Source of the DNA: Polymorphobacter multimanifer
Lineage (GTDB): Bacteria; Pseudomonadota; Alphaproteobacteria; Sphingomonadales; Sphingomonadaceae
Direction: 5' to 3'
Assembly: GCF_014205635.1 (NCBI RefSeq)
Contig: NZ_JACIIV010000012.1
Span: forward strand, 62,001-126,000
DNA: 64,000 nucleotides
This document shows positions 17,857-25,339 of this stretch, in pieces. Position 1 is the first letter of the stretch, and each line of letters opens with the position of its first letter. The position numbers were made by a program, and so were the translations under genes. The notes under the pieces are model-generated. The model did no database searches, was not told the origin of the DNA, and was given only the letters and a program-made list of their open reading frames with translations.

Positions 17857-19485
17857 TTGAAGACCTTTGCGACCATGTTGCTGCTCGGCGCTGCGATGCC
17901 GGCCGGCGCGCAGACCGTTTACACCAATGCCAATGGCTACACGCTCGATGAGGCGGGCGCGCTGCAGCGCTTCGCGACGCTGGTGGTGGGGCGCGATGGC
18001 AAGGTGGCTGCGACGCTGCCGGCTGGCGCAGAACTGCCCCGGGGCAAGAAGATCGACGTGGGCGGCAAGACGCTGCTGCCGGGGCTGATCGATGCGCATG
18101 GCCATGTGATGAGCCTGGGGGAACTGGCGCTGCGGGTGGATCTGAATGGCACGGGCTCGCTTGCCGAGGCGCAGGCGCGGCTGAAGGCGTACAGGAGCAG
18201 CGGCGGCTGGGTGCTGGGGGGCGGCTGGAACCAGGAGCGCTGGAACCTCGGGCGCTTCCCGACTGCGGCCGAACTCGATGTCGCGATCGGCGACAAGCCG
18301 GCGTATCTGACGCGCGTCGATGGCCATGCCGCCTGGGTGAATGCACGGGCGCTGGCGCTTTCGGGGATCACCAGGGACACACCCGATCCTGCCGGCGGGC
18401 GCATCGAGCGTGATGCGCAGGGGAATGCCACCGGCGTGCTGGTGGACGCGGCGATGAAGCTGGTGCGTGACAAGATTCCGGCTCCCACGGTGAAGGAGCA
18501 GGATGCGGCGCTTGCCAAGGCGCTGGAGATCATGGCGTCGGTGGGGATGACCGGCGCGCATGATGCCGGCATGGGGCCGGCGGACTGGGCCCGCTACCAG
18601 CGCTTCCTGAAGCGCCGCAAGCTGACAGCGCGGATCTATGCAATGGCGCGCGGACCCGATGCCGTGGCGGCGATTGCGCCCAAGGGGCCGATCGGCTGGG
18701 ATTCGAAGGACATGCTGGCGATGCAGGCGATGAAGCTGCAGGCCGATGGCGCGCTGGGCTCGCGCGGTGCCTGGATGCGCGCGGATTATTCGGACAAGCC
18801 GGGCGAGAAGGGCCTGCCTTTTTATGAGGAAGGGTTGCTGCGCCGCATGATCATCGACACCTCGGCCAAGGGCTTTCAGGTGAATGTCCATGCCATCGGC
18901 GATGCCGCCAATGGGGCTGTGCTGGCGGCCTTTGCCTCGGTGCCGGCGGAGCAACGGGGGGCGCTGCGCCACCGCAACGAACATGCGCAGATCGTCAGCC
19001 TCGATGATCTGCCGCGCTTCACCCGGCTCGGGATCATCGCCTCGATCCAGCCGACGCATGCGACGTCGGACAAGGGAATGGCCGAGGCGCGGGTGGGCGA
19101 GCTGCGGTTGCAGGGCGGCTATGCATGGAAGACGCTGATCGATTCGGGGACGAAGATTGCCGGCGGATCGGATTTTCCGGTCGAGCCGCCGAACCCCTTC
19201 TATGGCCTGCATGCGGCGGTGACGCGGATGGACCGCAACGGGGCGCCTCCGGGCGGCTGGCGGGCCCGCGAAGCGCTGACGATGGTGCAGGCGTTCCACT
19301 CGTTCACGCTGGGGGCGGCCTATGCGGGCCATGCCGAGAGCAAGGTCGGCAGCCTGACGCCCGGCAAATGGGCGGACTTCATCATCGTCGACCGGGATCC
19401 GTTTGTGGAACCCGCGGCCGGGCTTTGGCGGACGGGGATCGAGAGCACCTGGGTGGCGGGGAAGCCGGTGTTCAGGAAGAAATAG
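17857..19485 (+). CDS. Secreted amidohydrolase (YtcJ-like, amidohydrolase_3)
   Basis: About 542 residues. An N-terminal signal peptide (FATMLLLGAAMPAGAQ) precedes a metal-dependent hydrolase. The HxH metal motif is in LPGLIDAHGHVMSLG, the lysine strand is AMKLQADGALGSRGAW, a further His is in VNVHAIGDAANG, RHRNEHAQIV follows, and the last Asp is in IAGGSDFPVEPPNP. This is the YtcJ/DUF62-type arrangement; substrates are mostly unknown amides or N-acyl compounds. I chose TTG 17857 because GGGGGAA is 6 bases ahead; an in-frame TTG at 17842 is possible. Confidence 0.85.
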   Translation: MKTFATMLLLGAAMPAGAQTVYTNANGYTLDEAGALQRFATLVVGRDGKVAATLPAGAELPRGKKIDVGGKTLLPGLIDAHGHVMSLGELALRVDLNGTGSLAEAQARLKAYRSSGGWVLGGGWNQERWNLGRFPTAAELDVAIGDKPAYLTRVDGHAAWVNARALALSGITRDTPDPAGGRIERDAQGNATGVLVDAAMKLVRDKIPAPTVKEQDAALAKALEIMASVGMTGAHDAGMGPADWARYQRFLKRRKLTARIYAMARGPDAVAAIAPKGPIGWDSKDMLAMQAMKLQADGALGSRGAWMRADYSDKPGEKGLPFYEEGLLRRMIIDTSAKGFQVNVHAIGDAANGAVLAAFASVPAEQRGALRHRNEHAQIVSLDDLPRFTRLGIIASIQPTHATSDKGMAEARVGELRLQGGYAWKTLIDSGTKIAGGSDFPVEPPNPFYGLHAAVTRMDRNGAPPGGWRAREALTMVQAFHSFTLGAAYAGHAESKVGSLTPGKWADFIIVDRDPFVEPAAGLWRTGIESTWVAGKPVFRKK

Positions 19486-19507
19486 CCTGCTGCGGCCGCC
19501 GGGGGGC

Positions 19508-19717
19508 TCAGCGGCCGTAGAGGGTTTTCGTTGCGCGGCGCGCGAGCACCAGTCCGAGGATGAAGGTGACGATGGCGGCGATGAGCAGCGGCGCCATCCG
19601 CGGCGCGTCGACGATCGCCCAGGCGCCGAAGCAGCCGGACAGGGTGAAGCCGGTTACCGACCCGATGCGGGTGAGGACCGTCTGGCGATCGGTCTGGCGG
19701 CTGGTGCTGTTGCGCAT
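19508..19717 (-). CDS. Small two-helix membrane protein, unknown function
   Basis: 69 residues. After a polar N-terminus (RNSTSRQTDRQTVLTRIG) it has two membrane helices: SVTGFTLSGCFGAWAIV and MAPLLIAAIVTFILGLVLA. It ends in a basic RRATKTLYGR. It lies tail to tail with the amidohydrolase and has an AGG-type ribosome site about 9 bases before the ATG. No family recognised. Confidence 0.55.
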   Translation of the reverse strand: MRNSTSRQTDRQTVLTRIGSVTGFTLSGCFGAWAIVDAPRMAPLLIAAIVTFILGLVLARRATKTLYGR

Positions 19718-19895
19718 GGCGATGGCCTAGCCGATTTGGCGGCGTGCGCAAAGGCCGGGGCGGCGCGGGTGCGGCGGGCGGTCGCAGCCGATGCGGTCGG
19801 GCCGCGATGGCCATCGGCGGACCCGGCCCACGATATCGGAACCCAAGTGGTGGTCGGGCTGTACTGTTGGTGTCAGCAACAAAGGAGATCCGCAT

Positions 19896-21137
19896 ATGGA
19901 CGGCGCCGGCATTTCGCGACGGGGTTTCATCGGGCAAGCGCGCGACACGGCGGTTGTCGCGCTCGCTGCTGCGGGCGCTGCCGGATCGGTTCTTGCGCAG
20001 ACCGGAGGCGGGGCGGGCGGGAGCGTCGTCGCTCGTGGCCGTCCGATGCCCGATGGCGTCAGCCTGCCTTCCTCGCCGCTGCGTCCGAAGCGGCAGGACA
20101 GCGTTGGCTATGCGGTCGTCGGCCTCGGAGATTACGCTCTCAACCAGATGATGCCGCGCTTTTCGCGGTCGGAACGGTCGCATATCGCTGCGCTGGTATC
20201 GGGCAATCCCGAAAAGCTGCGCCGCGTCGGGGACGCCTATGGCGTGCCCGCCGATGCTCGCTACTCCTATGAACACTATGAGCGCATTGCCGCCGATACG
20301 CGTATCGACGCGGTGTATATCGTGCTGCCGAGCGGGCTTCATGCCGAATATGCGGTCCGCGCCTTTGCCGCGGGCAAGCATGTGCTGTGTGAGAAGCCGA
20401 TGGCGCTCAACAGTGCGGATTGCGAGCGGATGATTGCCGCCGGGGAGCGTGCGAACCGGCGACTGATGATTGCATACCGCGTGCATTTCGAGCCCCACAA
20501 CATGGAGGCGATGGCGTTGATGCGGCGCCAGGCGGCGGGCAACATCCGCTTTGTGCGGACCGAGCAGCTTTCGCGCACCGACCCGAAGTCGCGGCCGGCG
20601 GAGAATTGGCGGATCGACCGGGCGCTCGCCGGCGGCGGGCCACTGGAGGATTTCGGCATCTACGGCCTGCAGGCGGCGCTGTACCTGACCGGCGAGATGC
20701 CCGAAGCCATCACGGCCACCACCTTTCAGCCGAGGAACGACCCGCGGTTTGCGCAGGTCTTTGCCTCGGTGGCGTCGCAGCTGCGCTTTCCCTCGGGCGC
20801 GATCGCGCAGCTGATGACGTCGTACGACTCGGACGGATCGAACATCGCGCATGTTCGCGGCGACACCGGAGCGCTGATCATGGATCCGGCAACGGGCTAT
20901 GAGGGCCACAAGATGCGGCTGGAAGGGCGCGAGAGTCGCGACTTTTCGCTCGGCGATCCGACGGTGCAGTTTGCGCGGCAACTCGACAATTTTTCGGACG
21001 CCGTGCGCGACAATGCGACGATCCGGACCCCTGGCGCGATGGGCCTGCGCGACGTCCGGCTGATCGAGGCGATCTATGCTGCCGCCGGGACAGGGAGCGT
21101 GGTGCGCTTGAGCCCGGATGGCCGGATGCGCCGTTGA
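19896..21137 (+). CDS. gfo: Tat-exported glucose-fructose oxidoreductase-like protein (Gfo/Idh/MocA)
   Basis: 413 residues. A twin-arginine signal (SRRGFIGQA, 7-15) precedes a Gfo/Idh/MocA protein that closely follows the Zymomonas GFOR pattern: YAVVGLGDYALNQMMPRFS, AVYIVLPSGLHAEYAVRAFAAGKHVLCEKPMAL, and LEDFGIYGLQAALYLTGEMPE. Zymomonas GFOR holds NADP tightly and couples glucose oxidation to fructose reduction, giving gluconolactone and sorbitol in the periplasm. Tat export fits a protein folded around its cofactor before export. AAAGGAGAT sits 6 bases before the chosen ATG. The real substrate pair here is unproven. Confidence 0.85.
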   Translation: MDGAGISRRGFIGQARDTAVVALAAAGAAGSVLAQTGGGAGGSVVARGRPMPDGVSLPSSPLRPKRQDSVGYAVVGLGDYALNQMMPRFSRSERSHIAALVSGNPEKLRRVGDAYGVPADARYSYEHYERIAADTRIDAVYIVLPSGLHAEYAVRAFAAGKHVLCEKPMALNSADCERMIAAGERANRRLMIAYRVHFEPHNMEAMALMRRQAAGNIRFVRTEQLSRTDPKSRPAENWRIDRALAGGGPLEDFGIYGLQAALYLTGEMPEAITATTFQPRNDPRFAQVFASVASQLRFPSGAIAQLMTSYDSDGSNIAHVRGDTGALIMDPATGYEGHKMRLEGRESRDFSLGDPTVQFARQLDNFSDAVRDNATIRTPGAMGLRDVRLIEAIYAAAGTGSVVRLSPDGRMRR

Positions 21138-21637
21138 CGAGGGCAGGGAAAAGGCTCCCGCGCGCTGGAGGGAATTCCGCTTTCTTTCGTAAGGTCCGGG
21201 CCCCCGCACTGCCGCTTCGCGACTGTCCCGCCTGGCGTGGGGGAGGGAGGTGTGGCGCTCGGTGGTCGGCACACTTCGGGGTTTCGTTAGTGCCCGTGCC
21301 CGTCGTCGGAACCGGCTTGCCAGGGGCGCGTGCTCCCCGGATTGTCTTTCAGCTCTGATCTGTTGAGCGCCGGTTTTCCGCTTCGGCGGACCAGTTTGCC
21401 GGGTGCTTCGACTTCCGTGAGGAGGTCGAGCGGGTGGTGATCAATGGGTCGCGCGCACATTGCCGGGATGATTCGGCGGTGACGATGCTCGACACGGTGG
21501 AGCTGCGGTTCTGCCGGCACGCTATCGAAATCGGGCTGCTGGGGACGAATCCGGCAAGTGCGACCCTGGTCGATCGGTTCGGCCGACATGACAAGGAAGG
21601 CGCCCCGCTTTCGGCGGCGCATTGCGGGCAGCGGCGG
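21138..21637. other. About 500 bp without a convincing gene
   Basis: Between the GFOR-like gene and the stop of the penicillin-acylase gene there is no frame with a good start, ribosome site and protein-like composition. Reading frames of up to about 110 codons exist on both strands (for example 21287-21622 on the minus strand), but they are rich in rare residue patterns. I see no tRNA, terminator with U-tract or repeat here. It may be gene debris. Confidence 0.4.
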
Positions 21638-23875
21638 CTATTCGCGGAGGCGCAGCACCTCGCCGACCTGGGTGGCGGCGATTTCGGCCTTGGTGAAGGG
21701 GAGGCGGTTCCACTGCTTGGCGGAGTATTGGCGGGTCTGGTCCCCATACCATGGCGAGGCGGGATCGGTGGACTGGGAATAGCTGAGGACGGCGTCGGCG
21801 ACCGGGCCGGTTTCATCGAAGGTGACGACCTGGATGTAGCTGGTGCCATGGACGGGGTTGAGGCCGCCGGGGACGGCCATGCTGCGCTGTACGTTGAGGA
21901 CGCCGTGATCGCCCTCGCCGCCGTGGATGGCGATCTTCTCGCCGCCGCGCGGGGCCCATTGGACGTCGCCCCACGGGGCATCGAGCGCGAAGCCGGCCTG
22001 GCGCACGTCGGCCATGGCCTTGGCGATGATCGCCTTGAGCTTGGTGCTCTGTTCGCCGCTGGTGACGAGGGTGTGGGGGGTGTTGACCGGATCGGCGACG
22101 CTGAAGGGCGTGGCCCAGAGGCCGGGGATGTTTTGAGCGGCCATCCAGATGTGGTGGAAGAGGAAGGCGCCGCGGCTGCTGTTGTCGAACCGCTGGTCCC
22201 AGCCTTTGAGGGCGGTGGCGGCGGGGCCGAGGGCTGGATCGGATTCGGCCAGCGTGATGAGGGCGGGCAGCGCCAGTTCGGCGGCGAGGCTCTTGTTGGC
22301 GAAGGCCATGGTCTTGGCAGTTTCGGGGGTCATCTTGCCCGCGGCGAGATTGCGTTCGATTTCGAGAAGGCCCGAGCGGGTGCGGAGCGTGCGGACGGTT
22401 TGGGATGAGCCGAGAATTGGGGAGAGCGGCGTGGCAGGGGCCTTGGGAGTGGTGAGCCAGTAGCTGTCGTTGGAGTTCGCGACCCAGTCGCGGCGGGCGA
22501 AGACGGCCTGGTCGGTGGCGGGCATGAGGCCGGCGACGGGGGTACCCTTGGCTGCGGTCCAGTCGCAGCTCGACTTGCTGCCATCGAGGAGGACGAAGCG
22601 GGCGGCGACGCGCGGGCTGAGCGGGGTGGCGCAGGCCTTTATCTGGTCGGCGCTGACATTGGGGACGGCGGTGACATCGGCGAGCAGGGCGTTGCCGGCG
22701 CTGTCGGCGGCGATGGTGTTGACCCATGGGATGCCGAGCGTGGTTTCCACCGCCTGTCGGATATCGGCAGTGCTGCGTGCGGTGGCGATGCCGAGCCAGG
22801 CGGTGAGGCCGCGCTGGTTGCCGCGATTGGCCTCCTTGAGGGCATAGGCGGTGGTCTTGCTCCAGCCGAGGCCTGCGGCAGGGGCCATGACCATCGGGCC
22901 GAAACGGCTGGCGTAAACGGTGCGGGTGATGGGTTGGGCGCCGGCGGGAACGGGGACACTGATCGTCTGCGCGGTCATTTTTTCGGGTCGGCCGTCGACG
23001 ATGTAGGTCATGGGGTCGGCCGCATCGAGGGTGAGGGCGTGGATGGTGAAGTGGCGGGCGGCGGTCACAGTGTGGGTCCAGGCGACATGCTTGTTGAAGC
23101 CGAGCGACGGGAAGGGGGTGCCGCCGATGCCGACGCCCATCACGTCGAGCATGCCGGGCACGGTGGTGTGCATCTGCCAGAAGCGCGCCGAGCCGAACCA
23201 GGGGAAGTGCGGGTTGCCGACGACGAGGCCGCGGCCATTGGCGGTGCTGTCCGCACCGAAGGCCCAGCCGTTGGAGCCGAGGCCCATTTCGGTGGGGATG
23301 TCGATGTTGAGCGCGGTCTGCCCGCTGGGGGGGGCGGCGTTGGCGATGGCGGGGGCGAAGACGAGACTGCCTGCGAGGAGCATCTGCTTTTCGTTGAGGC
23401 GGAGCAGATCGTCGGTGGTGATGGGGCGCACCCAGGGCTTGCCGCGGCAGGCCTCGGGGACACGCGCGGGGCCGAGATCGCGGAGGAGGCGGTTCCAGCC
23501 GGCGGCGAAGCCGGTGAACAGGTCGCGCTCGCGGGCGCCGGCGCGGCGCCATTGGGCCTTGAGGGCGGGGAGATCGAGGGTGCTGCGGAAGAACACGTCT
23601 GACGAGACATTGTCGACGGTCTGGAAGCCGAGCGTGGCGCTGCCCGCCGGGCCGAAGTGGAGGCTGCGGGTGCCTTCGACGGTGGCGAATTCCTCGGCGA
23701 GGAGGCAGAGATTGTCCTGCCCATAGGCATAGGCGACGCCATAGCCGAGGCCGGCGAAATCGGGCGCGGTGATGTGCGGGATGCCATGCGCAGTGCGGAC
23801 GATTTCGGCGCGGAAGCCGCGGGCTTCGGCGGCGGTGCCGGCGAGAAGGACGATGATGACGGCGGCGGCGCGCAT
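21638..23875 (-). CDS. Penicillin acylase / acyl-homoserine-lactone acylase family Ntn hydrolase
   Basis: 745 residues with a signal peptide (AAAVIIVLLAGTAAEA). The precursor is expected to self-cleave between Gly200 and Ser201 in EMGLGSNGWAFG; Ser201 becomes the N-terminal nucleophile of the beta chain. The alpha chain contains the usual GIPHITAPDFAGLGYGVAYAYGQDNLCLL. The beta chain has NPHFPW, FNKHVAWTHTV and the oxyanion Asn region NDSYWLT. Substrates in the family include penicillins, N-acyl-homoserine lactones and acyl peptides, so quorum quenching is possible but not shown. I chose ATG 23875 (GGGGAAGAAA upstream) over an in-frame start 29 codons earlier. Confidence 0.9.
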   Translation of the reverse strand: MRAAAVIIVLLAGTAAEARGFRAEIVRTAHGIPHITAPDFAGLGYGVAYAYGQDNLCLLAEEFATVEGTRSLHFGPAGSATLGFQTVDNVSSDVFFRSTLDLPALKAQWRRAGARERDLFTGFAAGWNRLLRDLGPARVPEACRGKPWVRPITTDDLLRLNEKQMLLAGSLVFAPAIANAAPPSGQTALNIDIPTEMGLGSNGWAFGADSTANGRGLVVGNPHFPWFGSARFWQMHTTVPGMLDVMGVGIGGTPFPSLGFNKHVAWTHTVTAARHFTIHALTLDAADPMTYIVDGRPEKMTAQTISVPVPAGAQPITRTVYASRFGPMVMAPAAGLGWSKTTAYALKEANRGNQRGLTAWLGIATARSTADIRQAVETTLGIPWVNTIAADSAGNALLADVTAVPNVSADQIKACATPLSPRVAARFVLLDGSKSSCDWTAAKGTPVAGLMPATDQAVFARRDWVANSNDSYWLTTPKAPATPLSPILGSSQTVRTLRTRSGLLEIERNLAAGKMTPETAKTMAFANKSLAAELALPALITLAESDPALGPAATALKGWDQRFDNSSRGAFLFHHIWMAAQNIPGLWATPFSVADPVNTPHTLVTSGEQSTKLKAIIAKAMADVRQAGFALDAPWGDVQWAPRGGEKIAIHGGEGDHGVLNVQRSMAVPGGLNPVHGTSYIQVVTFDETGPVADAVLSYSQSTDPASPWYGDQTRQYSAKQWNRLPFTKAEIAATQVGEVLRLRE

Positions 23876-23942
23876 GGCTGTTTCTTCCCCTATTTTCTGG
23901 GGTGGGTAGGGTTTCAGCCGGGGGTTGGCAATGCTGACGTGC

Positions 23943-24656
23943 CTAGATGCCGATGCCGCCATCGATGGTCTGGGTGGTGCCGGTGATCATCGCGGCGGCG
24001 GGGCTGGCGAGAAACATCACCAGTGCAGCGATTTCGTCGGCACGGGCGTGGCGCTTGATGGCCATGGCGCTGTGCATGTGCCTGGCCATCGGGCCGGTGG
24101 CGGGGTTCATGTCGGTATCGACCGGGCCGGGCTGGACGACATTGACGGTGATGCCGCGCGCTCCGAAATCCCGCGCAAGGCCGCGACCGATGCCCTGGAC
24201 GGCGGATTTGGAGAGCGAATAGGCGGTGGTGCCGGGCCATGGCACACGGTCCCCATTCACCGAGCCGATGATGATGATGCGGCCGTTGTCGGGCATCTTG
24301 CGGCTGGCCTCGACGGCGGCGTGATAGGGGGCGCGCACGTTGATATCGATCAGCCTGTCGACGGCGTCGGGATCGAGCGTGGCGGGATCGCCCATCATGG
24401 CGACGCCGGCGTTGATGACCATGATATCGAGCGGGCCGGCGGCGGCGACGGCGGCGATGACGGCATCGCGGTCGGCGCTGTCGGCCTGAACGGCCTCAGC
24501 CCCGGTTTCGGTGGCGATGGCGGCAGCGGCTTCGGCCGAGCCCATGTAGGAGAAGCGGACCTTGGCGCCGGCAGCGGCGAAATGGCGGACGATGGCGGCG
24601 CCTATGCCGCGGCTGCCGCCGAGCACCATGACGGACTTGCCCTTGAAATCGCTCAT
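23943..24656 (-). CDS. bdcA: BdcA-like short-chain dehydrogenase/reductase
   Basis: 237 residues. SDR motifs: GGSRGIG (13-19) for the cofactor, NAG (82-84), and the catalytic Ser132, Tyr146 and Lys150 in YSLSK. The overall sequence closely follows E. coli BdcA: VMVLGGSRGIGAAIVRHF, the ADSADRDAVI stretch, IIIIGSVNGDR, VVQPGPVDTD and AMAIKRHAR. BdcA is reported to bind cyclic di-GMP and promote biofilm dispersal, so this could be a c-di-GMP sink rather than an ordinary reductase. Start ATG 24656; 26 bases after the redoxin gene, likely the same transcript. Confidence 0.82.
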   Translation of the reverse strand: MSDFKGKSVMVLGGSRGIGAAIVRHFAAAGAKVRFSYMGSAEAAAAIATETGAEAVQADSADRDAVIAAVAAAGPLDIMVINAGVAMMGDPATLDPDAVDRLIDINVRAPYHAAVEASRKMPDNGRIIIIGSVNGDRVPWPGTTAYSLSKSAVQGIGRGLARDFGARGITVNVVQPGPVDTDMNPATGPMARHMHSAMAIKRHARADEIAALVMFLASPAAAMITGTTQTIDGGIGI

Positions 24657-24682
24657 CGTCGCTGCTCCCGATGCGGCCTGGT

Positions 24683-25294
24683 TCAGCCGGGGTATTTGAC
24701 CGAGCAACCATAGGGCTTGGTGACCGCCGGCGACGGTGCCTTGCCGGCCTTCACCGCAGTGAGAGCGGCGAGAGCATAGTTGGTGCCGGCGAGCGCATCG
24801 TCCTTTTCGGCGGTGGGGCGATCGTTGATGGCGCCGTTGTAGGCGAGCCGGCCTTCGGGGGTGATGACATAGATGTGGGGCGTCGTCTTGGCGGCGTAGA
24901 GGGTGCCGACAGTGCCGCGCGGATCGAGAAGGTAATGGGCAGGCGCCGACTTGTCGGTGGCAAGCTGGGCCCTGGCCTGGGTGCCGGTCATATGGCCCTG
25001 CTTGCCGGGGGCGCCGCTGTTGATGGTGAGCCAGACCGCGCCTTCGGCTTTTGCTTTTGCCTGGGTCGCCTGCATGTTGCCGCTGTCATAATGGCCGCGG
25101 ACGAAGGGGCAGCCGGGATTGGTCCATTCGAGCACCACGGTCTTGCCCTTGAAATCGGTGAGGCTGACCGGCTTGCCGTTGGCATCGAGGGCAGTGAAGG
25201 CGGGAGCCGGCTGACCGACAACCGGGGCAGCCGAGGCGACGCTCGACATGGCGAAGCCCGAGGCGATGAGGGCGAAGGGGAGCAGCGGGTTCAT
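24683..25294 (-). CDS. Secreted redoxin (AhpC/TSA-type thioredoxin fold)
   Basis: 203 residues with a signal peptide (LLPFALIASGFAMSSVASA). The thioredoxin fold begins at PVVGQPAPAFTALDANGKPVSLTDFKGKTVVLEWTNPGCPFVRGHYDSGNMQ. Cys62 is the only Cys at the active site: the second position of a CxxC is Val, so it is not a classical disulfide oxidoreductase. A second Cys near the C-terminus (Cys197 in KPYGCSVKY) could be the resolving Cys. It sits directly downstream of dsbD, a likely electron donor. Confidence 0.85.
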   Translation of the reverse strand: MNPLLPFALIASGFAMSSVASAAPVVGQPAPAFTALDANGKPVSLTDFKGKTVVLEWTNPGCPFVRGHYDSGNMQATQAKAKAEGAVWLTINSGAPGKQGHMTGTQARAQLATDKSAPAHYLLDPRGTVGTLYAAKTTPHIYVITPEGRLAYNGAINDRPTAEKDDALAGTNYALAALTAVKAGKAPSPAVTKPYGCSVKYPG

Positions 25295-25339
25295 TGGGGA
25301 TCTCCGTGGGAATGCCCAGCCTATCTTGGGTGCCGCGGT

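Noticed and set aside
24683-25294. TlpA/DsbE-type thioredoxin
   Set aside because: The active site has a single Cys (CPFV) instead of CxxC, so a redoxin/peroxiredoxin-like call is safer.
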